NCBI GenBank assembly: GCA_012295275.1
Contig: CM022674.1
Coordinates: 1,550,677-1,580,676, forward strand
Source: Chrysomallon squamiferum
Lineage: Eukaryota > Mollusca > Gastropoda > Neomphalida > Peltospiridae
Direction of reading: 5' to 3'
Length of the DNA stretch: 30,000 bases
Each line of letters starts with the position of its first letter. Within the stretch, counting starts at the first letter, position 1. Shown one piece after another: positions 1 through 10,290 of this stretch. Position numbers and translations under genes: made by a program. The notes below the pieces were generated by a model that made no database searches, was not told where the DNA came from, and saw only the letters and a program-made list of their open reading frames with translations.

Positions 1-2226
1 AACGATGGATGCAGTGAACTAACCAACAAACAATCGTATGAAATGCTGGGTTTTTAAAATGCATCTTACTACAAAGGCAAGAGATGGACCACTGAGCACA
101 AAAACAAAATATAAACAGGAGAATTAACAACAAAACACTAGTTGCTTGTTTTCAACGACATCACCTGTTTCTGCGGAGCATCCCAGAATGCAACATCCGC
201 GGCCATTTTCTTTCCATAGCTCTTGATAGTTAACATAATTAACTACAGACACGAGTTCCAAGATGTGAAATTCCTTTCAAGCAAGGACCCAGCTCACACT
301 AATACTTAGTTAACAAATATGTGCGTGTGATACAGACTGTCAGCAACTGAATTCGAAACTGTTAACAGTTTTTACGCATCAAAAATGTCCAAGTTGTAAA
401 CTTCCATTTTACCACAGACACAGAACACATTAATACTTTAACAATTAATAAAACTGTGTCTATTAGTGTCTGTAATTAAGCAAATATAAAAAAAAAAAAA
501 TCTATAATTTTGTTGAATATAATGTAACATTTATGCTTGGCTTATGTCAAAAGAAAAGCTTCAGGTTTACGCCCACAATATGAAAAATAATCAGAGGCAT
601 GATGTCACCAAGCAATTGTAAATGATTATTATAACATGGGGGGGGGAAAAATAAATAATAAAACCAGAAAAAAAGGAGAAACAATGAAGTAAACAGAAAA
701 ATAAACAAATAAATAAATAAATTGGCAAATGAATAAATAATAACTGAAAGATAAACAAAACAAAATACAATTAATAAAGAAAAATAAATGAAAGAAACCG
801 GTATACAAATATGAAAAAGTTAAATCAGGCTGGAACAAGAACTTTCTTGAACACTAAGAGTAAGAAAAAAACAAATTAAATCTAAAACTAAACACACTGC
901 TTGGAAAACATTTAAAAATTTTTTTGCTAACTTATATTTGCAATTATAAATGTAGCATGCACTGATAATTTTTTACAACAGTTTTTTTTATGTTTCTATT
1001 CTAAACTGCACCGGTAAAAGATTAAAACCATTTTTACAAACACCATCTAACTACCAACCGGTATATCTGTAAGCTGGACAGATTTAAAATGGAATTCAGT
1101 ACAAGTTTGAGAAAAAAATAAAATAAAGAAAACCCAGTAAAACTAAACAAAATTATCAATTTTAAAATGATCAGATTCTGACTTTTAATTTTAAAAAGAT
1201 AAATAAAATTTAAAAAATATAAATAAATAAAATAAATAAAATAAATAAAATAAATAATAACTTCTTCATTCTACTCTGACTCTGCAACAGCTAAGAAATA
1301 TTAATTTTAAAAATATATTCCCCACCGCAATCATAAAAATAAAACTGTTATTGCGATTATTTTAATTCAGAGATAAAATAAAATGGTCTGAACAGATAAA
1401 GAAAAAAAATAAATTCTTTGTGTCTGTAGTTTGTGCTTCAACTTTGCAAGGCACATTTCATATTTATCTTTCATAGGCACTCATGAGTATTTCACTCAAA
1501 TTCAAAATTTACATCTGCATAATCTCAACTCAAAACTTTACACAACAACCATGTTTGTGCAATTTTGACACAAAATCCATTTTTTACACAAACATATTTG
1601 TGTAATTTTACACAAAACCTGTATTTGTGTAATTTTACATAAATCATATTTGTGTAATTTTACACAAAGCCACATATTTGTGTGACTTTACATACAAAAC
1701 TTTCTTTTGCTTATCAATGCAAACATTAAATCTAATTATTTTAATTTAACAAAAAAATTTGCATTTAGTACATTTTTAAAAGAGAAAAAAGAACAAAAAC
1801 CACATTTGTTGCTGTTTTGAAAAACATTAATGTACACTGGTCATGTAGAATTATAAAACACACTTTTGTCATTAAAAAGCTTTAAAAATGAAAATCTTTT
1901 TCTTCAAACAGATTGTCTATCATTAAAATTACTGATTTTTTTTTTTTTAATACTTATTGAAAACCAATGCCACAAGCTTAATTTTAATTAAAAAAAAAAA
2001 TTAAAAAAATTAATAATAATAATACTATTCAATACAAAATACTTACGATAAAAAATTCTAAATATCTACAAAAAATTTACATCAGTCGTTCATCAAAAAC
2101 TTTACATACCTGATGTATTTTTTTTTTCTCTCAAAAACCTTTCCAAAGGAAAACAATCAAAAAACAAAAAATTGTTAAAAATTAAAAAAGATGTTAAAAA
2201 TGAAATAAAAAAAGGGTAAAATCAAT
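1..2226. other. AT-rich non-coding DNA left of the CDF gene
   Basis: I see no convincing coding sequence here. The stretch is very AT-rich and carries AAAT/AATA-type simple repeats (about 690-790 and 1200-1260), poly-A/T runs, and the palindromic repeat array listed separately at about 1553-1700. Because the CDF gene runs leftward and stops at 2227-2229, the right part of this stretch probably holds its 3' UTR. On the minus strand an ATTAAA-type motif at about 1983-1988 is a possible polyadenylation signal, but in DNA this AT-rich it may be chance. Positions 130-260 are slightly less AT-rich, with no open frame I would defend. Confidence 0.6.
1553..1700. repeat. Array of about five short palindromes
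   Basis: A degenerate tandem repeat of about 26-34 bp is seen about five times. Its core is TTTGTGTAA-TT-TTACACAAA, a nine-base perfect inverted repeat with a two-base loop. The clearest copies are at 1597-1616, 1624-1643 (one arm base changed) and 1649-1668. Weaker copies lie at about 1553-1575 and 1677-1698. The array is downstream of the CDF gene, possibly in its 3' UTR, where each copy could form a small hairpin in RNA of either strand. It could equally be a neutral minisatellite. Confidence 0.7.
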
Positions 2227-4429
2227 TCACAACATTTTGTGTTCTTCTTCCGGTCGGTGGCAGACCTCGTAGTCCAGGTGCACAATGCCCTCTCCACGCT
2301 CGGCAGCTTCTCCAGTCGCTGCTGCAGCGTTTCGCCGATGTTGTGGCCCTCCCATAGCGACATCTCTTCGGGCAGGACGATGTCGACCTCGACAAGGAAG
2401 TTGTTGCCGAAGTGGAAGGCTCGGACTGTGTCGATGAGCAGAATCTTCGGGTGGTGGTTGAGACACATCCAGGTAATCTTGCTGAGGAAATCAGGTTTAG
2501 CTGTGTGTCCAGTCAACATCTTTATCTGTTCTGTAACACAAACACAAGTCTTTTTATCTGTTCTGTAACACAAACACAAGTCTTATAGTCAACATCTTTA
2601 TCTGTTCTGTAACACAAACACAAGTCTTATAGTCAACATCTTTATCTGTTCTGTAATACAAACACAAGTCTTATAGTCAACATCTTTATCTGTTCTGTAA
2701 TACAAACACAAGTCTCATAGTCAACATCTTTATCTGTTCTGTAATACAAACACAAGTCTTACAGTCAACATCTTTATCTGTTCTGTAACACAAACACAAG
2801 TCTTACAGTCAACATCTTTATCTGTTCTGTAACACAAACACAAGTCTTACAGTCAACATCTTTATCTGTTCTGTAACACAAACACAAGTCTTATAGTCAA
2901 CATCTTTACCTGTTCTGTAACACAAACACAAGTCTTATAGTCAACATTTTTAGGTGTTCTATAATACAAACAACTTTTAGTAAACATTTCTATCTGTTCC
3001 ATAATACAGATATGAACATTTTTATCTGTTCTGTAATATGACTGTTTCAGTAAACATTTTTGTAAAATGATTTTAATTAACAAATGAACAAAAAAAACAA
3101 AAACATTTGGTCTGAAGAGGCAAGGGACACAACTCTACCTGATCCCGTTATCCACCAAGTGACTAGAATGTATATGCCGATGATTATTGCACCCAGAGGG
3201 TCAATGAAGACAACGTTGTAATGTCCAGTCTCATTTATAAACTGCTGAGAGCCTGCAAGTGAATAAAGCAATATGTACACACGTAGACACATACATTCAC
3301 ACATACACACATTTATATACAACATCCACCAATCCATATATAGACACACACACACACACACACACGTACACATATAAACATCCATACATTCATACATACA
3401 CATACGTACACACATGAACACACATACTGTCACACGCAAACACAAATAATGTGAACAGCACAAGTAAAGAGATATTTACCCAGGTAACCACAGAGAATAG
3501 CAACAGCGTTTGAAAACGTGTCGTTACGGTGATCCTGCATTAGAACTGTCACAGAGCTGCTGTTGGCTCGCTTTCGATAGAAAAAGCACAGCAGAAACAA
3601 GGCCAGCTTAATTACTGAATAAATTAATCAACGAATCAGTGAGTGAGTAAGTACGTAAGTAAGGAAGAATGAAAATAAGTAAGTGAGTAAACAAGTAAGT
3701 AAATAAATAAATCAGTAAGTAATAAAATAAACAAATAAGTAAATAAACACACAAACAAATAAATAAATAAGTATAAAAATAAATAAATAAATAAACAAAT
3801 AAGCAAATAAACCCACAAACAAATAAATAAATAAGTATAAAAATAATAAATAAAATAAATAAACATGTAAATAAATAAATAAACATGTAAATAAATAAAT
3901 AAATAAATAAAGTTATATATATATGTTATAAAGAAAATACAGATTGTTTGTTATATGTGTATGTTATAAAACAATTAAAGATTTTCTGTGTTATATGTGT
4001 ACGTTATAAAGTAAATATATAGATTGTTTGTGTTATATGTGTATGTTAAAAAGAAAATATAGATTGTTTGTGTTATATGTGTATGTTAAAAAGAAAATAT
4101 AGACTGTGTTATATTCTACTTACCCACTGTACTGACAGTAATGGCAACTGTCGTCATTTCAAACTGTGGAATTGTGTCCGACTTCTTGCTGAGTCCGACA
4201 ATTCTCTGAATAGATTCGATAATCAGCTGAAACGAGGCCACTGACATGACTACTGACAGTATCACTATGGCGATCGGTTCCAGTCGGGTGCGACCTGAGA
4301 AAAAAAAAATAAAATTTAAATAAAAAATTTAAAAAAAATTAATAAGATTTAAAAAAATAAAAATAAAAAAAATAAAAAAAATAAAAAATAAAAAAATAAA
4401 TAAATAATTAAGAAAAAATTTAAAAAATC

Positions 4430-4493
<64 letters not shown>

Positions 4494-6119
4494 TAAAAAA
4501 ATAAAATAAAATAAAATAAAAAAGTAAATAAATAAATAAATAAGAAAATAAAAAATAAATAGTGTCTGCTGTCACATTACTAAAATATGACTTTCGCTCT
4601 ACCTATAGAAACACTTGAGTGATTACAGTTGATATACAAGTAGTCTGATTAAATTACAGTTGATATACAAGTAGTCTGATTAAATTACATTTGATATACA
4701 AGTAGTCTGATTAAATTACATTTGATATACTAATAGTCTGATTAAATTACAGTTGCTATACTAATAGTCTGATTAAATTACAAGTGGTCTGATTAAATTT
4801 CTGTTCAGCTCCAGTAGTTATTTTGTAAAATAATCAAGGATAATAAAATTACCAGACAGGTTTCCTACTTGCCAGAACTTTCTTTTCTTTTTTCTACTTT
4901 TTTATTTTTCAGTAATTATATCATTTTGAACAATGGAAAGCTTTTAAAAAAAAAAAAAAAAAAACTGACAAAGTGATTACAAAACTGAATTTTCACATCA
5001 ACGACTCAGCACATACCACAACACTTAGACATCTGAGTTATGATGAGATAAAGGTTGAGGTGTAAAGACAACAGGGAGTAAGTGTGCGTGCGTGCGTGTA
5101 TGTGTGTGTGTGTGTGTGTGTGCGTGTGCTTACCACTGGGGTATCTGACATCCTTCTTTCTTATTCGACTTGATGTCCACCAGATGACCACCCCAGACAG
5201 AAGGTCAACGCCCGAGTCCACCAGACTGGAAATAATGGACACTGAACTGGACAGGGCCACTGCGATTGTTTTCCCAACCAGCAGAAACTGAGAGAAAAGT
5301 GACAGACAAACATAAACAAACAGACATACTGACACAAAATTTTAAAAAAAAAACACGCTACCAAATGTGATAAATATCATTACCACGTCTGATGGAGCCA
5401 AGGATTAAAAAGAAGAAACAAAACACATTCCAAACATGGTAAACATCTAAAACACTTCCAGGTAACTAGGATTAAAAAGAACAACCGAACATGATAAATG
5501 TCTGAATCATTTTGAGCAAACTAAGATTAAAAAAACCAAACATGATAAATGTCTAAACCACTTTGTGCTAAGGAGAATTAAGAAACTAAAAATCACAAAA
5601 ACTGATGATAAAATATCTAAAGACAAGCTACTGACAGACAGCAATGTTGAAAATTTAAAAAATAAACCATAATAATTTTTAAACTGACTCTGTTAGGCAC
5701 TTACAAAGTTCATGACAAATGAAATTTTTGCCAATCTTGACGCAATGTTGTTTGGGCCTACCATGTTGAATTCAGCATCGTCTGATTCGGTTCCCTGTTC
5801 TATGTTCTCAAATGCTTTTATCAGATCACTCTGGGCCTTGTAGTAAGCTCTGGAACAAGAAAGTTTGGGAGAGTAAGACAGCAAGTTAATGAACTGAGTG
5901 AGATGTGACAAAATGCAGCTTCTCTTTGTCTCAGAACTGGAAAGAAGAATGGAAGAATGAATAAAAACTAACAGTTATTGTGACATGACATAAATATCAT
6001 TCTCAGTGTGAGAAATAGAAGAAAGATAGATGGAGAGAGAGATGAGAGAGAAATACAGACACAGAAAGAAGACTGGATGGATATGAACTAAAATTAAAAC
6101 TATTTAGAGATGAGTCTTA

Positions 6120-6150
<31 letters not shown>

Positions 6151-8534
6151 GTATGTCTATATATATCTCTATATGTGTGTGTGTTTGTATATGTATGTAT
6201 ATGTGTGTGTGTATGTATGTGTGTGCACACGTATGAGAGAGAGAGAGAGAAACAAAGCTAAAAATACAGCAATAGGATGACATAAATTTGATCAATTCAA
6301 ACTTAACAAAAGTAATCAAACAATTCACAAAACCTGATTCGTTTTGTCAGCTTCCCTTGGTGATCATCTTTCCTGGATGTAAAGTTTGTTATGGGTATTT
6401 TCCAGGACGATTCATCTAAAACAATTACCAGAATCATATGGATATTTTTTTAATGAGAGCAGAACAGAATTATAGAACCAGATTCACAGGCTGAAATATG
6501 TAATATGCAATAGCCAGATTGATTAAAAAAAAAATTTAAAAAAATTAATGAATAAATTCATTTCATTCTGAAACATTTTTACTGATAAAAAATGCTGATA
6601 GCTAATAATTATTATATCTTAAATTCTTTTTTCCATAAAAACCAAAAGAAACAAAAATGAAAGCTAAATTTCTATGTAATTATTTTAAACTGAATTTTGG
6701 TTCACTGAACATTATAAAAACTTAAATATAAATGTCAAAAAATAAAAATTAAAGACAAATAATACGTAATTATTATAAATTAAATTACATAAAATTATTG
6801 CAGATTGAATTACATTGTTCATAAATCAATTTTTTTTATTAACAGATGACATTTTTATTTTTATTGTACAAAAATCATTGAAAGAATAAATTATTACCCT
6901 CTTTTAGGGGTTAGTGTATATATAAATGTGTGTATGTATATGTGTGTGTGTGTGTTGTCTTTTTAAATAATTAAATAAAAATTAAAAAAAGTAGATCAAA
7001 TTATGAATCCAGTTTTACTTAAGCTGGAGATCAGATCCCAATAATAAAATACACACAGATGCAAACACACATTTTAAAAAAAAAAAATAAATAAATAAAA
7101 TAAAATAAAATAAAATAAAATAAAATAAAATAAAAAAAAAAATATAAAAATATATATATAGATGTAACTTGTTATTAAAATGATATTAAAACTGTTTCAG
7201 TAGTTACAAACACACCCAAGTTATAAGAAAACTAACTTTCACCGGATATAATGCTGTCCATTTCGGGGGCAACCTGCGCCATGCAAATGAAACCGTTTGG
7301 AGATGTGTTGGACTGCGACGCAGTTGGTGAGAGTCGAATTCGCGAACATGGTGCCAGTCCAAGCAGAGAGTGCATATCAAAAACATTCGGGTCAGACATT
7401 CGACATCCTCTGACAAACGTCTTCAAAAAAAAAAATAAAATAAAATAAAATTAATATTAATGAGCTAGCAAGAGAAATAACATCACATGATAACATCATA
7501 ATAGTAGGGTTTGTTGCACATAATTTTGTTTGACTTAAACCAGTAAAAAAAAATTAATAAAATAAATAAATGAATAAATAAAACACTGGACCAGCAGTGG
7601 TATCAAGTACTAGAAAACAACATCTGGATAGTTTGCTTTTTATAAATACTTTGATTAAACACCGATAATAAATAAATAAATAAATAAATAAAATGTAAAT
7701 AAATATTGAAAATAAAAAGATTGTAAAATTTTAAAAAATAATTCCAAATAAATTGTAAAAATAAGAAAAGAAACATTATTAGACATATGGTTATAATTGT
7801 GAAAAAATAAATAAATAAAAAAGAAAACAAAATTAATTTTAAATGAAAAGAAAAATGCAAACAGAATTGTCAGAATTTGTACAATTAGACTGAAAAATTG
7901 GTTGGCTTGACAATCATTTAATTGTATGTCTGTATCATTTGCTTATGTTATATTTCTAATACAGTTAGTCTAATAATAAAACCAAAAACTTACATAAACA
8001 ATTTAAATTTAAATATAAAATCACAAATATATCTTTTAAACATTTTTAAATAAAATACTTCTTTTTTTTCTTTTTTTTTTTAAATTGTACAGGTAAATAA
8101 TTTCAATTCCTAAATTTATACTCATTTTGTTATTACTATTAGTTATTATTACTTACTTTGACTACAAACTGAATTTTACTGAATACAATGTCTGTGTATG
8201 TGTGTGTGTGAGTACGTTTGTGTACTTTATTTATTTGTCTTTAATAACTCAAAAAACGTCTCATTAACGTTTTCCATTTTTTAGATATAATATAATTTAT
8301 GCATAAATATTCTTTTTATTTTTCGTCACTAATTCAAGGTAAAAGTTTAAGACGGAGAAGGGAAGTAACTCTCACGGGTAATTCGGTGAAGCTGGATGTA
8401 TCCCGAGTCTTGCTGCTGTGCGTCAGACTTTGGCATGATTTAGATTTCAGTTTTTCTTTGTACTTCGTAAGACACTCGTTTTCTTCTCCGATACTCGCAG
8501 AATCTGACATCTGCTTAAGTTTCTTACTTGTCAT
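2227..8534 (-). CDS. Cation diffusion facilitator, Mn/Fe-type (plant MTP8-11-like), 9 coding exons
   Basis: This is a membrane proton antiporter that moves divalent metal, most likely Mn2+, out of the cytosol. The coding exons in transcript order are 8534-8376, 7420-7237, 6415-6334, 5849-5705, 5287-5134, 4294-4124, 3614-3480, 3252-3139 and 2530-2227. All junctions are GT-AG with matching phase, giving about 482 residues. Residues 1-175 form a hydrophilic N-terminus. The first membrane segment follows at about 177-200. The metal site shows D214-SGV-D218 in the next segment and D326-HRN-D330 near residue 326; paired DxxxD motifs mark the Mn-CDF subgroup. The last exon codes the cytosolic metal-binding-like domain, with [31 protein letters not shown] and HNIGETLQ. 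The start ATG at 8532-8534 is the first in an open 53-codon exon. One base appears to be missing at about 2284-2285, so the sequence as given goes out of frame near VERA before [11 protein letters not shown]. Family assignment is secure; the transported metal is inferred. Confidence 0.88.
2511..3060 (-). repeat. 44-bp tandem array carrying copies of the last CDF 3' splice site
   Basis: Eight full 44-bp units start at 2587, 2631, 2675, 2719, 2763, 2807, 2851 and 2895. A 42-bp unit at 2511-2552 overlaps the start of the last CDF exon, a shortened 34-bp unit lies at 2553-2586, and two or three decayed units extend to about 3060. Read on the minus strand, each good unit contains a pyrimidine-rich stretch, TTACAG, then AACAGATAAAGATGTTGACT, which is the intron end plus the first bases of exon 9. 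Variation is mostly TTACAG versus TTACAG-like ATTACAG and a few C/T changes, with the cleanest copies in the middle. The array fills most of the intron between exon 8 (ends 3139) and exon 9 (starts 2530). Confidence 0.9.
3290..3425. repeat. CA-rich microsatellite in a CDF intron
   Basis: A run of CA/CATA repeats, purest at about 3346-3365, lies in the intron between exons 8 and 7 of the minus-strand transporter gene. It keeps reading frames open by chance and is not coding. Confidence 0.85.
3620..3912. repeat. AAAT/AAGT tetranucleotide repeat tract
   Basis: Degenerate AAAT, AAGT and GTGA tetranucleotide repeats run for about 290 bp in the intron between CDF exons 7 and 6. The long tyrosine/leucine/phenylalanine-rich open frames on the minus strand here are products of this tetranucleotide periodicity and have no coding support. 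Confidence 0.85.
3911..4115. repeat. About 40-bp minisatellite next to the donor of CDF exon 6
   Basis: About five copies of a 40-42-bp unit are visible. The unit contains TGTTATATGTGTATGTTA, then AAAAGAAAATATAGATTG. The most regular copies start at 4031 and 4071. The array ends within about ten bases of the donor of exon 6, whose exonic edge is 4124. Confidence 0.8.
4300..4560. repeat. A/T-rich tract with (AAT)n microsatellite
   Basis: This intronic tract is nearly all A and T. It contains a pure trinucleotide AAT run at about 4430-4489, flanked by AAAT and AAAAT runs. It lies directly upstream of the acceptor of CDF exon 6, where on the minus strand the T-richness supplies the polypyrimidine tract. 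Confidence 0.85.
4622..4800. repeat. 31-bp minisatellite in a CDF intron
   Basis: Five full 31-bp units start at 4622, 4653, 4684, 4715 and 4746, followed by a shortened unit from 4777. Each reads ATTACAGTTGATATAC, then AAGTAGTCTGATTAA, with a few substitutions (CAG to CAT, CAAG to TAAT). It lies in the intron between exons 6 and 5 and is unrelated in sequence to the other arrays of this gene. Confidence 0.88.
5359..5583. repeat. Diverged 50-70-bp minisatellite in a CDF intron
   Basis: Four imperfect copies begin at about 5360, 5431, 5486 and 5537. They share CCAAACATGATAAATGTCTA, a variable middle, then AAGGATTAAAAAGAA. Copy length falls from about 70 to 50 bp. It lies in the intron between exons 5 and 4. 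Divergence between copies makes this one of the older arrays in the gene. Confidence 0.7.
6115..6250. repeat. CA, TG and GA microsatellites in a CDF intron
   Basis: A (CA)n run at about 6124-6148 is followed by TATA/TGTG runs and a GA run at about 6235-6250. The tract is intronic, between exons 4 and 3 of the transporter gene. No coding signal is seen. Confidence 0.85.
6420..7230. repeat. AT-rich intron with TG and AAAAT microsatellites
   Basis: This is the CDF intron between exons 3 and 2. It contains a TATG/TGTG run at about 6915-6955 and an AAAT-to-AAAAT run at about 7080-7140. I see no further gene or exon. Confidence 0.7.
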
Positions 8535-10240
8535 GTTTTTCTGTGAAAACCTTCAGAAGACTGAAAAAATAAAAAAAATAAATCAAAATAATAACAATAA
8601 TAATACATAATTATTTATTTAAATATATATATATATATATATGTATGTGTATATATATATTATTGGGTTTTTAAATTATTTTCATATTAAATAAAATTAT
8701 TAATAATATCTAAACTTGGAGTTTATAAATACAGCACTAATAACAGGAAATGTAAGTGCACATTATATTTAAAAAAAATGTTATTAGCAATAAGTTCTCA
8801 AACTGTATATTGTAAAAAGTTAAGATAACAAAATTATATGATGCATTTTACCATCATATAAAGATCTCTGAAATCTGCAAAAGTGAACAAAATGTTTGCT
8901 GAATCAAATCAAATTAACAAATAACTAAAAAATATTTTTTTTTACAAAAATGTCATTAAAAGATCAAAATCAGTTTAAGATTTTTGGGGGGTTTGACAGT
9001 AAAGCAAGATTTGTGAAACAGTAACATATATGTCATTTAAAACCAGACAGAGATAAACACCAGTTCCATTTATGATTTAACAATCTTTATGTTTTAAAGT
9101 AAATGTACAAAAAAAACTCTACAAAAACCATTTCAAATCAATGCAGCTATAAAATTACAACTTTACCCCAAAAATTACCATATGAAGCAGGTATCTCTGT
9201 TGACTAAGGAAACTATCTTGCACATTTCAATCACATTTTAAATGATAAAGCAGTCACAGATTCACATTCATTTCTGGAAGGAACTGTAGAAAGAATAAAA
9301 AGAAATTATAATTAAAACATTAAAAAAGCTTGCCTTATTTTGTCCACGGGGTGTACAATGTCGTCAGTGTAGAAATACTCTAAGAGGGTGTGTTTTCATT
9401 AATATTTCTGATGCAACTTCTTATGTCAGTTACTTGTACTACGTTGTAGTAGTAGAAGTAGTAGTAGCAGTAATAATAATTTAAAACATTATGTAACAAT
9501 TGCATTAGAACAACATACGTATAAATGTCAGTCCATTAACCGTAATAACTGAAGTTTAGTACAGATGAAAACATAAACCATTTAACCATTGCATCAACTT
9601 CAAGCTACTCTCAATAATTAAATTTAAAGCAGAAAAATAATTTTGCTTAGTCATGATGAGAATCGTCTAACTAAAGTCTGTCACGTTTCAAAGACAAGTC
9701 AGTTAAATTATATTTAAGACTTTTCAGTATTGGTTATAGTTTATTCTTTATCCTATTTTATACTTAATATAAAAATTCAGTAAACCATAAGATTTGAACA
9801 TATCGTTACCACGAACGCTAAATCAAGTCAAGCTGTTACTCAAATTATCAGTTTTATACCGGAAGTTGCATGGAGTTATCTTTAATAGTTCCATTAAAAG
9901 ATGATTTGTAAATCGAAAATACTCAATTATGATCAGACATTTTCGTTATCTCTGTGTGCAGTATATGATTAGAATATATTTTGAAAATAAATTAAAAAAA
10001 AAAAATTTGTATATGCTTCATACCTGACATCTTTACATGGTATTAATTTTTGTTATTAATCTTAAGAAAAATGTTATTCTACAAAATATTATCATTCTAA
10101 TGGTATTAATTAAAATTATGTATTATTTGTAAAGAATCTTATCAACAGAATTTTGTTGTTCAAACATTTTAATAATTAATAATGCAATTCAAGTTCGTGT
10201 ATTTGAAAATGTCAAATTTATTTTTTCTACCGTCATTCTG
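8535..10240. other. Divergent intergenic region between the CDF gene and ATAD3
   Basis: The two genes are head to head, with ATGs about 1.76 kb apart. The stretch must contain the promoter and 5' UTR of the minus-strand transporter and may contain an untranslated first exon for it. I cannot place a transcription start. A short AT dinucleotide run lies at about 8623-8660 and a GTA run at about 9445-9470. No open frame here is convincing. Confidence 0.6.
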
Positions 10241-10243
10241 AGT

Positions 10244-10268
10244 ACGCATGCGTGACCAGGACCACGTG
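10244..10268 (+). promoter_or_regulatory. NRF1-like palindrome and E-box just upstream of ATAD3
   Basis: A perfect ten-base palindrome ACGCATGCGT lies at 10244-10253, followed by an E-box CACGTG at 10263-10268, within 50 bp of the ATAD3 start codon at 10291. The palindrome resembles the GCGCATGCGC core bound by NRF1, a known regulator of nuclear genes for mitochondrial proteins. These are the only GC-rich palindromes I noticed in the surrounding AT-rich stretch. Function is inferred from position and motif likeness. Confidence 0.45.
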
Positions 10269-10290
10269 AATCTTGCAGCAGACAGCAAGC

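Noticed and set aside
2511-2940. Regular 44-bp spacing that superficially resembles a CRISPR array
   Set aside because: The units are contiguous, with no unique spacers, and the genes around are intron-containing animal genes. It is a minisatellite.
3077-3886. Cysteine-, valine- and tyrosine-rich open frames of 76-128 codons on the minus strand
   Set aside because: They are translations of CA and AAAT repeats; only the part overlapping CDF exon 8 (3252-3139) is coding.
8299-8610. Plus-strand 103-codon open frame
   Set aside because: It is antisense to CDF exon 1, whose minus-strand frame is supported by phase and by a GTGAGA donor.
10273-10290. Upstream TTG-initiated extension of ATAD3
   Set aside because: The conserved family start MSWLFG begins at ATG 10291, and animal nuclear genes rarely use TTG.
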